A DNA stretch of 64,000 bases from Streptomyces sp. YIM 121038 (GCF_006088715.1 NZ_CP030771.1:6219501-6283500), one strand, 5' to 3'. Numbered from the stretch's first letter, positions 35,801-43,305 are shown. The notes: generated by a model from the letters alone, not told the origin. A program made the numbers and translations.

Positions 35801-36562
35801 CTCGCCGACGAGCTCCTGCGCGCCCGCGAAGGCGTGTGCGACGTGCCCCTGCCCGCCTCGCTCACCGCCTCCCAGGTGCTGCGCCTGGCCGCCGACCCCG
35901 ACGGCCTCGCCCAGGAGCTCGCGCGGCCCATGCCCCGGCCCCCCCAGCCCGCGACCCGGCGGGGCACCCGCTTCCACGCCTGGGTGGAGGCCCGCTTCGA
36001 AGAGCTGCGCCTGCCCATGCTCGGCCCGGACGAACTGCCCGGCGGCGCCCCCGGAGAGGCCGACATCGCCGACGAACGCGACCTGGAGGCCCTCAAGGAG
36101 GCCTTCGAGCGCACCGAGTACGCCCACCGCACGCCCTACCGCGCCGAAGCCCCCGTCCAGCTGACCCTCGGCGGCCGCCTCATCCGCGGCCGCGTCGACG
36201 CCGTCTACAAACAGGGCGACGGCGACGACGCCACGTACGAGATCCTCGACTGGAAGACCAGCCGCACCCAGGACGCCGACCCGCTCCAGCTCGCCGTGTA
36301 CCGCCTGGCCTGGGCCGAGCAGTACGGCGTCCCCCTGGAGTCGGTGACCGCCGCGTTCCTGTACGTCCGCAGCGGCGACGTCGTACGCCCCCGACACCTG
36401 CCCGGCCGGGCCGAGCTGGAACGGCTCCTGCTCGGCGAGGGCGAGAAGGAGGGCGGGAACGAGCACGAGAACGAGGGCCGGGCCGACCGCGAGGCCACCG
36501 GCGAGGGCGGCGGCCCCGAGGCCGACCGGCCACCGGACAGGACCGCTCCCGCGGGCCGATAG
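32891..36562 (+). CDS. adnB: AdnB-type helicase-nuclease subunit
   Basis: A roughly 1223-residue partner of AdnA. The motor has VAGAGSGKTTV (residue 38), LTFTNKAAGELADR, DEYQDTSVAQ (271), GDPCQAIYGWRGAS and TAHKSKGLEWD (661). A 130-residue acidic Pro/Glu-rich insertion (about residues 850-980) includes PYEDNGEPYEGN repeats. The nuclease domain has RGTRFHAWVEARF, GRVDAVY, YEILDWKTSR (about 1118) and QLAVYRLAWA. No C-terminal cysteine cluster is visible. The GTG at 32891 is preferred because it begins close to the conserved LTDPDELKELLGIPFTPEQ; an ATG at 32810 is possible. The C-terminal 50 residues are low complexity. Confidence 0.85.
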   Translation: MPSRLTDPDELKELLGIPFTPEQTACITAPPAPQVIVAGAGSGKTTVMAARVVWLVGTGQVAPEQVLGLTFTNKAAGELADRVRQALVKAGVTDPDPADPDDAPGEPVISTYHAFAGRLLTDHGLRIGLEPTSRLLADATRFQLAARVLREAPGPYPALTRSFPDLVSDLLALDGELSEHLVDPTRLRAYDTELLRTLAGAKLTNGDLRKVPEAAAARTELTGLVERYRDAKRARDLLDFGDQIAHSATLARTRADVGAILREEFRVVLLDEYQDTSVAQRILLAGLFGGGTGHPVTAVGDPCQAIYGWRGASVANLDDFPHHFAHADGRPATRHALSENRRSGGRLLDLANGLAAPLRARHAGVEALRPAPGAERDGTVRCALLRTHAEEIDWIADSLAHLVRTGTAPGEIAVLCRTATDFADIQGALVARDVPVEVVGLSGLLHLPEVADLVAVCEVLQDPGANASLVRLLTGPRWRVGARDLALLGRRARLLVRHGHPAPGGPDDPEAADRRLAQAVEGVDPSEVISLADALDTFLESPIGTSEDDGLPFSAEARVRFAHLAAELRDLRRSLADPLMDVLHRVLAVTGLEVELSASPHALAARRRETLSNFLDVAASFAAHDPAASLLAFLGFLRTAAQYEKGLDNALPGGENTVKVLTAHKSKGLEWDVVAVPGLVTGTFPSAQGREKWTAQAKVVPHALRGDADTLPDVDTWDAKGLKAFHTAMKEHQHTEELRLGYVTFTRPRSLLLGSGHWWGPTQKKPRGPSDFLTALHDHCAAGHGEIEAWADEPQDGEENPALREAAADHAWPLPLDPASLTRRRAAADTVQAHLDRLRTGTARDHQEPHPAADPEWPPPPEDDELHEEDVFPAENGAPHEGEGEPYEDNGEPYEGNGSGETPYDDGSPPPEAEDPSAWDSWTSDRPQPPAPAPAPVIPHAREPHATGPEQPLTPEELRTLASWDRDLDALADELLRAREGVCDVPLPASLTASQVLRLAADPDGLAQELARPMPRPPQPATRRGTRFHAWVEARFEELRLPMLGPDELPGGAPGEADIADERDLEALKEAFERTEYAHRTPYRAEAPVQLTLGGRLIRGRVDAVYKQGDGDDATYEILDWKTSRTQDADPLQLAVYRLAWAEQYGVPLESVTAAFLYVRSGDVVRPRHLPGRAELERLLLGEGEKEGGNEHENEGRADREATGEGGGPEADRPPDRTAPAGR

Positions 36563-36572
36563 GCTCGTGACC

Positions 36573-37994
36573 ATGAGTAAGTCCGCCGACCAAGCTGACA
36601 GCGTCGTCAGCGCCGTACGCGAGTACGTCGACGACCACCGTGCCGCCTTCCTCGACGACCTCGCCGAGTGGCTGCGCATCCCGTCCGTGTCGGCGCAGCC
36701 CGAGCACGCCGACGACGTGCGCCGCAGCGCCGACTGGCTGGCCGCCCGGCTGAAGGACACCGGCTTCCCGACCGCCGAGGTCTGGGAGACAGCCGGCGCC
36801 CCGGCCGTCTTCGCCGAATGGCCCTCCGGAGACCCGCAGGCACCCACCGTCCTCGTCTACGGCCACCACGACGTACAGCCCGCCGCCCGCGAGGACGGCT
36901 GGGACACCGACCCCTTCGAGCCCGTCATCCGCGACAACCGCCTCTACGCGCGCGGCGCCGCCGACGACAAGGGCCAGGTCTTCTTCCACACCCTCGGCGT
37001 GCGCGCCCACCTCGCCGTCACCGGCCGCACCGCCCCCGCCGTGAACCTCAAGCTGATCGTCGAGGGCGAGGAGGAGTCCGGCTCCGCCCACTTCCGCGAC
37101 CTGATCGAGCGCCACCGCGACCGCCTGGCCGCCGACGCCGTCGTCGTCTCCGACACCGGCATGTGGTCCAAGGACACCCCGACCGTCTGCACCGGCATGC
37201 GCGGCCTCGCCGACTGCGAGATCGAGCTGTACGGCCCCGACCAGGACATCCACTCCGGCTCCTTCGGCGGTGCCGTACCCAACCCGGCCACCGCCGCCGC
37301 CCGCCTCGTCGCCGCCCTGCACGACGAGCACGCGCGCGTGGCCGTACCGGGCTTCTACGACGGCATCATCGAGCTCACCGACCGCGAACGGCAGCTCTTC
37401 GCCGCACTGCCCTTCGACGAGGCCGAGTGGCTGCGCACCGCCAAGTCGCACGCCCCCCACGGAGAGGCGGGACACACCACCCTGGAGCGCGTCTGGGCCC
37501 GCCCGACCGCCGAGGTCAACGGCATCGGAGGCGGCTACCAGGGCGCGGGCGGCAAGACGATCATCCCGTCGAGCGCCCTGCTGAAGCTCTCCTTCCGCCT
37601 GGTCGCGGGCCAGGACCCCGACCACGTGGAAGAAGCCGTCCGCACCTGGGTCGCCGACCAGCTGCCCGCAGGCATCCGCCACACCATCACCTTCGGCGCC
37701 GCGACCCGCCCCTGCCTGACCCCGCTCGACCACCCCGCCCTGCAGTCCGTGGCCCGCGCCATGGGCAGCGCCTTCGAGCAGGAGATCCTCTTCACGCGCG
37801 AAGGCGGCTCAGGACCGGCAGCCGACCTCCAGGACGTCCTCGGGGCGCCCGTGCTCTTCCTCGGCATCTCCATTCCCTCGGACGGCTGGCACGCGCCGAA
37901 CGAGAAGGTCGAGCTCGACCTGCTCCTCAAGGGCGTCGAGACCACCGCCTACCTCTGGGGCGACCTCGCGGAGCACTGGCGCGATGCACACTGA
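36573..37994 (+). CDS. M20 family dipeptidase
   Basis: A 473-residue zinc peptidase of the M20 dipeptidase group. Metal and catalytic motifs in order: VYGHHDVQPA (His ligand and catalytic Asp), GAADDKGQ (bridging Asp), EGEEESGS (catalytic Glu and Glu ligand), VVSDTGM and a late histidine in SDGWHAPNE. It has no signal peptide, so it should hydrolyse dipeptides in the cytoplasm. It starts 10 bases after the adnB stop and may be cotranscribed, although its function is unrelated to DNA repair. A GTG two codons upstream is an alternative start. Confidence 0.92.
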   Translation: MSKSADQADSVVSAVREYVDDHRAAFLDDLAEWLRIPSVSAQPEHADDVRRSADWLAARLKDTGFPTAEVWETAGAPAVFAEWPSGDPQAPTVLVYGHHDVQPAAREDGWDTDPFEPVIRDNRLYARGAADDKGQVFFHTLGVRAHLAVTGRTAPAVNLKLIVEGEEESGSAHFRDLIERHRDRLAADAVVVSDTGMWSKDTPTVCTGMRGLADCEIELYGPDQDIHSGSFGGAVPNPATAAARLVAALHDEHARVAVPGFYDGIIELTDRERQLFAALPFDEAEWLRTAKSHAPHGEAGHTTLERVWARPTAEVNGIGGGYQGAGGKTIIPSSALLKLSFRLVAGQDPDHVEEAVRTWVADQLPAGIRHTITFGAATRPCLTPLDHPALQSVARAMGSAFEQEILFTREGGSGPAADLQDVLGAPVLFLGISIPSDGWHAPNEKVELDLLLKGVETTAYLWGDLAEHWRDAH

Positions 37995-38054
37995 GCACAC
38001 CGAAGACACCTGCTCGCTGAACCACCCATTCCACCGGGGGAGTTGGAAGCACCA

Positions 38055-39002
38055 GTGACCACCTGGACCGACCGCGCCGCAGACCGCCCCGTCTCGCTCA
38101 CCGCGCCGAGCGGCATCGACCGCGCGGCCCACCACCGCCTCGACGAGGCCTGGCTCGCCGCCGCGTGGAGCCACCCCTCGACACGCGTCTTCGTGGTCTC
38201 CGGCGGCCAGGTCCTCATCGACGAGACCCCCGACGGCCGCACCGAACTGGTGATGACCCCCAGCTTCGAAGCGCCCCTCACCGAAGCCCACCGCTACTTC
38301 CTGGGCACCGACGACGACGGCGTGAGCTACTTCGCCCTCCAGAAGGACTCCCTGCCCGGCCGCATGGACGCCTCCGCACGCGCCGCCGGACTGCGCGAGG
38401 CGGGCCTGCTCCTGTCGCCCCGCGACGCCGGCCTGATGGTGCACGCCGTCGCCCTGGAGAACTGGCAGCGCATGCACCGCTTCTGCTCGCGCTGCGGCGA
38501 GCGCACCGTCATCGCGGCCGCCGGCCACATCCGCCGCTGCCAGGCCTGCGGCGCCGAGCACTACCCGCGCACCGACCCCGCCGTGATCATGCTCGTGACG
38601 GACGACAAGGACCGCGCCCTCCTCGGCCGCCAGGTCCACTGGCCCGAAGGCCGCTTCTCCACGCTCGCGGGCTTCGTGGAGCCCGGCGAGTCCATCGAGC
38701 AGTCCGTCCGCCGCGAGGTCTGGGAAGAAGCGGGCGTCACCGTAGGAGACGTCGAGTACGTCGCCAGCCAGCCCTGGCCGTTCCCGTCCAGCCTCATGCT
38801 CGGCTTCATGGCCCAGGCCACCTCGTCGGAGATCAACGTCGACGGCGAGGAGATCCACGAGGCCCGCTGGTTCTCCCGCGACGACCTGCGGGCCGCGTTC
38901 GAGTCCGGGGAGGTCCTGCCTCCCTACGGCATCTCGATCGCGGCCCGCCTGATCGAACTCTGGTACGGCGAGTCCCTGCCGCGGCCCGGCGCGGCGGCCT
39001 GA
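38055..39002 (+). CDS. nudC: NAD(+) diphosphatase / deNADding enzyme NudC
   Basis: A 315-residue NudC. The zinc ribbon is formed by CSRCGERT and CQACGAEH, followed by YPRTDPAVI. The NUDIX box is GFVEPGESIEQSVRREVWEEAGV-like, with all catalytic glutamates, and the array SQPWPFPSS eight residues later is the NADH-pyrophosphatase signature. It splits NAD(H) to NMN(H) and AMP and can remove NAD caps from RNA. GTG 38055 is chosen because a GGAAG site stands before it; a TTG at 38043 is the longer alternative. It converges with the mycoredoxin gene, leaving only 16 bases between stops. Confidence 0.95.
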   Translation: MTTWTDRAADRPVSLTAPSGIDRAAHHRLDEAWLAAAWSHPSTRVFVVSGGQVLIDETPDGRTELVMTPSFEAPLTEAHRYFLGTDDDGVSYFALQKDSLPGRMDASARAAGLREAGLLLSPRDAGLMVHAVALENWQRMHRFCSRCGERTVIAAAGHIRRCQACGAEHYPRTDPAVIMLVTDDKDRALLGRQVHWPEGRFSTLAGFVEPGESIEQSVRREVWEEAGVTVGDVEYVASQPWPFPSSLMLGFMAQATSSEINVDGEEIHEARWFSRDDLRAAFESGEVLPPYGISIAARLIELWYGESLPRPGAAA

Positions 39003-39018
39003 CCCGGCCCCCGGGGAC

Positions 39019-39258
39019 CTAGGCGAGCTTCTGCTTCACCTGCGCCAGCGAGGGGTTCGTCAGCGTCGAGCCGTCCGGGAAGAGAACGGTGGGAACCGTC
39101 TGGTTCCCACCGTTCGCCTTCTCGACGAACGCGGCGGACTCCGGGTCCTGCTCGATGTTGACCTCGGTGTACGCGATGCCCTCGCGGTCCATCTGGCCCT
39201 TCAGCCTGCGGCAGTAGCCGCACCAGGTGGTGCTGTACATCGTCACGGTGCCCGGCAT
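39019..39258 (-). CDS. mycoredoxin (glutaredoxin-like)
   Basis: A 79-residue glutaredoxin-fold protein with the redox motif CGYC at residues 13-16 (TMYSTTWCGYCRRLK) and the cis-proline region TVPTVLFPDGS. Its size and sequence match mycoredoxin-1, which reduces mycothiol mixed disulfides in Actinobacteria. The ATG at 39258 has AAGGAG nine bases upstream; longer versions of the frame run into repeats. It is divergent from uvrD2, with a repeat-rich promoter region between them that contains two tandem palindromes. Confidence 0.92.
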   Translation of the reverse strand: MPGTVTMYSTTWCGYCRRLKGQMDREGIAYTEVNIEQDPESAAFVEKANGGNQTVPTVLFPDGSTLTNPSLAQVKQKLA

Positions 39259-39280
39259 GTCTTCGCGCTCCTTCACGGCT

Positions 39281-39320
39281 CGGGGTGCGTCATCGCACTT
39301 CGGGGTGCGTCGTCGCACCC
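39281..39320. promoter_or_regulatory. Two tandem 20-bp palindromic units upstream of mycoredoxin
   Basis: Two head-to-tail copies of CGGGGTGCGTCRTCGCACYY each contain a short inverted repeat (GTGCG-TCRT-CGCAC). They begin 22 bases upstream of the mycoredoxin ATG and could be paired operators or leader hairpins. Confidence 0.5.
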
Positions 39321-39358
39321 AGTCGAACGTACGCGACCCCGCCGCCATTCCCACACCC

Positions 39359-39466
39359 ACGCCCCTCCCGGCAGAGCCCGCGCCCAGGCCCCTCCCGGCA
39401 GAGCCTGCACTCACGCCCCTCCCGCCCCAGCCCACACCCGCGTCTCACCCGCCAGAGCTCACACTC
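39359..39466. repeat. Degenerate 27-bp tandem repeat, four units
   Basis: Units starting at 39359, 39386, 39413 and 39440 share the pattern RCGCCCCTCCCGGCAGAGCC followed by a variable seven bases. The first two differ at only four positions and the later ones are more decayed. Confidence 0.8.
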
Positions 39467-39616
39467 GACACCAGGAGACGCCCCCGGGACCGACCGGCAC
39501 CAAGCCCTGCCCCGGACCAGCCACACCCGGACACACCCCGGGATTAATACGACTGCGACCACCACCCTGTGGATAACCCCGCTCACGCGCCCCACAGGAA
39601 CTGGCAGCATTGAAGG

Positions 39617-41824
39617 GTGACAGCAGCAACGCACTCCACCCTCTTCCCGCGGGTCCCGGACTCGGCCGACGCGGTGCTCGACGGGCTCGACCCCGAGCAG
39701 CGCGAGGTCGCCACGGCCCTGCACGGGCCGGTCTGCGTGCTCGCGGGCGCGGGCACGGGCAAGACCCGCGCCATCACCCACCGCATCGCGTACGGAGTGC
39801 GCGCGGGCATCCTCCAGCCCGCCAGCGTGCTCGCCGTCACCTTCACCAACCGCGCCGCCGGCGAGATGCGCGGCCGACTGCGCCAGCTCGGCGCCCAAGG
39901 CGTCCAGGCCCGCACCTTCCACTCCGCGGCCCTGCGCCAGCTCCAGTACTTCTGGCCCAAGGCCGTCGGCGGCTCCCTGCCCCGACTCGTGGAACGCAAG
40001 ATCCAACTCGTCGCCGACGCCGCGACCGCCTGCCGCATCCGCCTCGACCGCAACGAACTGCGGGACGCCACCGGCGAGATCGAATGGTCCAAGGTCACCC
40101 AGACCGTCCCCGCGGACTACGCCGCCGCGGCCGCCAGAGCTGGCCGCGAGACCCCCCGCGACCCCGCCGAGATCTCCCAGCTCTACGCGGCCTACGAAGA
40201 CCTCAAGCGAGACCGCTCCGTCATCGACTTCGAAGACGTCCTGCTCCTGGCCGTCGGCATCCTCCAGGACCGCCACGACATCGCCGAACAGGTCCGCTCC
40301 CAGTACCAGCACTTCGTCGTCGACGAGTACCAGGACGTCAGCCCGCTCCAGCAGCGCCTCCTGGAGCTGTGGCTCGGCGAGCGCGACAGCCTCTGCGTCG
40401 TCGGCGACGCCAGCCAGACCATCTACTCCTTCACCGGCGCCACCCCCGACCACCTCCTCGACTTCCGCACCCGCCACCCCGGCGCGACCGTCGTCAAACT
40501 CGTCCGGGACTACCGCTCCACCCCCCAGGTCGTCCGCCTCGCCAACGGCCTGCTCGCCCAGGCCCACGGCCGCGCCGCCGACCACCGCCTGGAACTGGTC
40601 TCCCAGCGCGAACCCGCCGCGGACCCCGTCTACACGGAGTACGCGGACGAACCCGCCGAAGCCGAAGGCGCCGCCCGCCGCATCCGCGCCCTCATGACCG
40701 ACGGCCTCCCCGCCAGCGAGATCGCGATCCTGTTCCGCACGAACTCCCAGTCGGAGATCTACGAACAGGCCCTCGCCGACGCAGGCATCCCCTACCAGCT
40801 CCGCGGCGCCGAGCGCTTCTTCGAACGCACCGAGGTGCGCGAGGCCGGCGCGGCCCTCCGCGGCGCCGCCCGCTTCGGCGGCAACGACGCCCTCCTCGAC
40901 GACGTCGTCGACCTGCCCTCCCAGGTCCGCGCCGTCCTCTCCACCAAGGGCTGGACCACCGAGCCCCCCGCGGGCTCCGGCGCCGTCCGCGACCGCTGGG
41001 AGTCCCTGGCCGCCCTCGTGCGCCTCGCCGAGGACTTCGCCCGCGCCAACCCCGCCGCGACCCTCGCCGACCTCGTGGCCGAGCTGGACGAGCGCGCCGC
41101 CGCCCAGCACGCCCCCACCGTCGAAGGCGTCACCCTCGCCTCCCTGCACGCCGCCAAGGGCCTGGAGTGGGACGCCGTCTTCCTGGTCGGCCTCGCCGAA
41201 GGCATGATGCCGATCACCTACGCCAAGACCGACGAACAGGTCGAGGAGGAGCGCCGCCTCCTCTACGTCGGCGTGACCCGCGCCCGAGCCCACCTCTATC
41301 TGTCCTGGGCGGTGTCCCGCTCCCCGGGCGGGCGCCCCAACCGCAGGGCCACCCGGTTCCTCGACGGACTGCGCCCCGGCTCGGGAGCGACCGCCGGGGC
41401 ACGCGCGGCGGGCGGCACGGGAGGCATCGAGCGCGGCACCGGCGGCGGCACCGAACCCGGCGGCCCCAGAGCCCGCCGCCGCACCAGCCGCACCCCGGCC
41501 CGCTGCCGCGTCTGCGGCCGCACCCTCACCGACGCCGGTGAGATGAAACTCATGCGGTGCGAGGACTGCCCGTCCGACATGGACGAAGGGCTCTACGAGC
41601 GCCTGTGGGAGTGGCGCGCGGGGCACGCGCGACGCATCGGACAGCCCCCGTTCTGCCTCTTCACGGACAAAACCTTGATCGCCATCGCCGAGTCCGTGCC
41701 CGAGGAGGAGGGCGAGCTCGCCCGCATCCCCGGCGTCGGCCAGCGCAAGGTACGCACCTACGGCGCCGACGTCCTGGCCATTTGTGCAGGTCAGGAGGTT
41801 ACCGACGGCGGCGAGGCCAACTGA
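39617..41824 (+). CDS. uvrD2: ATP-dependent DNA helicase UvrD2
   Basis: A 735-residue superfamily 1A helicase. Motifs: VLAGAGTGKTRAITHRIAYG (residues 41-60), VTFTNRAAGEMRGRL, VVDEYQDVSPLQQ, GDASQTIYSFTGA, LHAAKGLEWD and YVGVTRARAHL. The UvrD2-specific tail follows: a tetracysteine zinc module (CRVCGR and CEDCPSD, about residues 631-652) and an HRDC domain at the C-terminus (ARIPGVGQRKVRTYG). The order matches M. tuberculosis UvrD2, an essential gene there. It lies directly upstream of the wblC leader; the wblC promoter sits just past its stop. Confidence 0.94.
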   Translation: MTAATHSTLFPRVPDSADAVLDGLDPEQREVATALHGPVCVLAGAGTGKTRAITHRIAYGVRAGILQPASVLAVTFTNRAAGEMRGRLRQLGAQGVQARTFHSAALRQLQYFWPKAVGGSLPRLVERKIQLVADAATACRIRLDRNELRDATGEIEWSKVTQTVPADYAAAAARAGRETPRDPAEISQLYAAYEDLKRDRSVIDFEDVLLLAVGILQDRHDIAEQVRSQYQHFVVDEYQDVSPLQQRLLELWLGERDSLCVVGDASQTIYSFTGATPDHLLDFRTRHPGATVVKLVRDYRSTPQVVRLANGLLAQAHGRAADHRLELVSQREPAADPVYTEYADEPAEAEGAARRIRALMTDGLPASEIAILFRTNSQSEIYEQALADAGIPYQLRGAERFFERTEVREAGAALRGAARFGGNDALLDDVVDLPSQVRAVLSTKGWTTEPPAGSGAVRDRWESLAALVRLAEDFARANPAATLADLVAELDERAAAQHAPTVEGVTLASLHAAKGLEWDAVFLVGLAEGMMPITYAKTDEQVEEERRLLYVGVTRARAHLYLSWAVSRSPGGRPNRRATRFLDGLRPGSGATAGARAAGGTGGIERGTGGGTEPGGPRARRRTSRTPARCRVCGRTLTDAGEMKLMRCEDCPSDMDEGLYERLWEWRAGHARRIGQPPFCLFTDKTLIAIAESVPEEEGELARIPGVGQRKVRTYGADVLAICAGQEVTDGGEAN

Positions 41825-41847
41825 TTCAAACTCGTCGAAAAAATAGT

Positions 41848-41877
41848 TTGCGCATGCGCCAGCAATCCCCATAGGTT
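41848..41877 (+). promoter_or_regulatory. wblC promoter with AT-rich upstream element
   Basis: TTGCGC (41848-41853), an 18-base spacer and TAGGTT (41872-41877). The bases just upstream, GAAAAAATAGT, are strikingly AT-rich for this genome. WhiB7/WblC promoters characteristically need an AT-rich element next to the -35 for the AT-hook to bind, so autoregulation is likely. Confidence 0.75.
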
Positions 41878-41940
41878 CTTAACACGGAAACGGCGGGCTT
41901 CTCCGGAGCCCCGGTTCCATGCTGTACTTGTCAGTCCGAA

Positions 41941-41960
41941 GGATCGGCCCCGGCCGATCC
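41941..41960 (+). promoter_or_regulatory. Early hairpin in the wblC leader
   Basis: GGATCGGCC and GGCCGATCC form a nearly complete palindrome about 60 bases into the predicted wblC transcript. It ends 28 bases before the uORF start and may stabilise the leader RNA. Confidence 0.5.
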
Positions 41961-41987
41961 CCTAGACGCCGAGAGGAGGCGAATCCA

Positions 41988-42317
41988 GTGATCAGCATCA
42001 ACGAGAGCTTCATCAGCACCGCCAAAATGACCGATCGCTCGGTCGTCGCCTCCTGCCTGCTCGGCTTCTCGCACCAGAGCACCGGTCTGTCCGTCGGCAA
42101 TGCCGCCGCTCGTCCGGGTGCCTCCCTGCCTGCCATGGGTCTCCAGATCCGTGAAGGCAATGAGCGACCGACCCAGGCACCGGAAGCAGCAGTAGCGGCG
42201 GCACAGGCGCAGGCCTATGCCTTCGCGGCGGCCGGTGCCGGATTCCGGAAGCAGACGACGCAGCACCACACGATGTGGGCCTTCCGTGGGCTCGAACCCT
42301 GGAGTGATCCAGTCTGA
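41988..42317 (+). CDS. wblC upstream ORF (regulatory leader ORF)
   Basis: A 109-residue reading frame starting with GTG, preceded by GAGAGGAGG eight bases away, an excellent ribosome-binding site. The product starts MISINESFISTAKMTDRS and has no membrane segment or family signature. Its stop overlaps a tetraloop hairpin (42313-42328) just before a Rho-independent terminator. For whiB7/wblC genes, translation of a leader ORF is known to control read-through into the regulator when antibiotics slow ribosomes. This ORF is in the right place for that, and its role is more likely regulatory than enzymatic. Confidence 0.75.
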   Translation: MISINESFISTAKMTDRSVVASCLLGFSHQSTGLSVGNAAARPGASLPAMGLQIREGNERPTQAPEAAVAAAQAQAYAFAAAGAGFRKQTTQHHTMWAFRGLEPWSDPV

Positions 42318-42339
42318 TCTCGATCAGACCGGCGCCTTC

Positions 42340-42380
42340 AGGGCCGCGGAACCCCACCCGGGATCCGCGGCCCTTCTGTT
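42340..42380 (+). terminator. Attenuator terminator of wblC
   Basis: An 11-bp perfect stem (AGGGCCGCGGA/TCCGCGGCCCT, arms 42340-42350 and 42364-42374) with a 13-base loop is followed by TCTGTTTT. It lies 23 bases past the uORF stop and about 105 bases before the wblC start, so it can block transcription of wblC when the uORF is translated normally. Confidence 0.85.
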
Positions 42381-42484
42381 TTCCCCGAAACAGGGAGACA
42401 GACCGAAGGGGCCACAGCAAGACCCGGTACCAGCCGCAAACCGGCCGACCCCGGCCGGAACGACCAGACGAGGAAGAACACCCC

Positions 42485-42853
42485 GTGCAACTCGAAGCGC
42501 ACGCCCCGTCCGTACCGCCTTCAGACACGCTCCCCCCGCCCGCACCCACGGAGGACCCGACCTTGACTCCCCTCACAGCGCTCACCGCGCTCGACGACGC
42601 CATCGAGAACCTCGGCGTACCCGTCCCCTGCCGCGCCTACGACCCCGAGGTCTTCTTCGCGGAGTCCCCGGCCGACGTCGAGTACGCCAAGTCGCTCTGC
42701 CGCACCTGCCCGCTGATGGAGGCCTGCCTCGCCGGCGCCAAGGAGCGGCGTGAGCCGTGGGGTGTCTGGGGCGGTGAGCTGTTCGTCCAGGGCGTCGTCG
42801 TAGCCCGCAAGCGCCCGCGTGGCCGTCCGCGGAAGAACCCGGTAGTGGCATGA
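42485..42853 (+). CDS. wblC: WblC (WhiB7) antibiotic-response transcription factor
   Basis: A 122-residue WhiB-like iron-sulfur regulator. Cluster ligands are Cys49, Cys72, Cys75 and Cys81 (LCRTCPLMEAC), followed by the GVWGG turn (93-97). The C-terminal AT-hook RGRPRKNP (112-119) distinguishes WhiB7/WblC from other WhiB proteins. With the principal sigma factor it activates genes for intrinsic resistance to ribosome-targeting antibiotics. The gene has its own promoter, uORF and attenuator. GTG 42485 gives the usual length; an in-frame TTG at 42563 behind GGAGG could give a shorter form. Confidence 0.95.
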   Translation: MQLEAHAPSVPPSDTLPPPAPTEDPTLTPLTALTALDDAIENLGVPVPCRAYDPEVFFAESPADVEYAKSLCRTCPLMEACLAGAKERREPWGVWGGELFVQGVVVARKRPRGRPRKNPVVA

Positions 42854-43173
42854 GTACCGCCGGAACGATCGATCGCCCCCTGACGCACGACCCGAAGAAG
42901 CAGGCCCCGATGAAGGCACCCGCGAGTGAGCCCACCGGCTCCGCGACCCCAGACTTCACCCCCACCGGCGCGACCGGCTCGCGCCAGAACAGGACCCGAG
43001 AAATGCAACTCATCCCAGAAGCCATGGCCCGTGCGCATATGCACGAGCGACTGCGTGAGGCCGAGCAGCAACGCCCGGCCGTCCGCCTGATCGCGGCCCG
43101 CCGCATGCAGCGCCGCGCCGAGCGCGCCTCGCTGCGCGCCCGCCGCGCGCTCGCCATGGCGGTCATGCAGTAG
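42850..43173 (+). CDS. small basic protein coupled to wblC
   Basis: A 107-residue protein whose ATG overlaps the wblC stop by four bases (ATGA), so it is translated with wblC and shares its antibiotic-dependent control. The first 50 residues are polar and probably disordered. The C-terminal half is a continuous Arg/Ala-rich amphipathic helix (AVRLIAARRMQRRAERASLR). The composition suggests RNA, DNA or ribosome binding, but no family is recognised and the function is unknown. The operon ends with a strong terminator 52 bases later. Confidence 0.75.
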   Translation: MSTAGTIDRPLTHDPKKQAPMKAPASEPTGSATPDFTPTGATGSRQNRTREMQLIPEAMARAHMHERLREAEQQRPAVRLIAARRMQRRAERASLRARRALAMAVMQ

Positions 43174-43225
43174 ATCCGCCGCCACACGGCAACCGGAAGC
43201 TCCGGCGAGCTTCCCGGCGAACCCA

Positions 43226-43257
43226 GCGGGGGCCGGTCCGAACGGACCGGCCCCCGC
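43226..43257 (+). terminator. wblC operon terminator
   Basis: A perfect 14-bp stem (GCGGGGGCCGGTCC and complement) with a GAAC loop lies downstream of the wblC-coupled gene. Confidence 0.85.
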
Positions 43258-43305
43258 GGTGCGTTGTGCCCGCCGATCACCCGGCGACGGCGATAAGGTC
43301 ACCGA

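Larger units (their letters stand above)
39259..39616. other. Divergent mycoredoxin-uvrD2 intergenic region
   Basis: This 358-base region holds two tandem palindromic units (39281-39320) and a 27-base repeat array (39359-39466), both listed separately. Beyond the array the sequence is ordinary. The uvrD2 GTG lacks a strong Shine-Dalgarno site. I see no gene. Confidence 0.55.

Noticed and set aside
32864..36847. A 1327-codon open frame antisense to adnB, and similar long antisense frames (for example 12474-14642, 28760-31285, 39290-41872)
   Set aside because: They mirror real genes with clear motifs, have the Gly/Val/Ala/Arg-rich composition of antisense high-GC DNA and no family signatures.
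39019..39435. Extended mycoredoxin frame with Gly-rich N-terminus
   Set aside because: The extra 59 residues come from the 27-bp repeat array; the SD and fold support the start at 39258.
39359..39466. Possible CRISPR array
   Set aside because: Units are head-to-tail without spacers and degenerate; no cas genes are in the window.
41919..42317. Longer version of the wblC uORF starting at ATG 41919
   Set aside because: The GTG at 41988 has a near-perfect GAGAGGAGG, while 41919 has none and runs through the leader hairpin.
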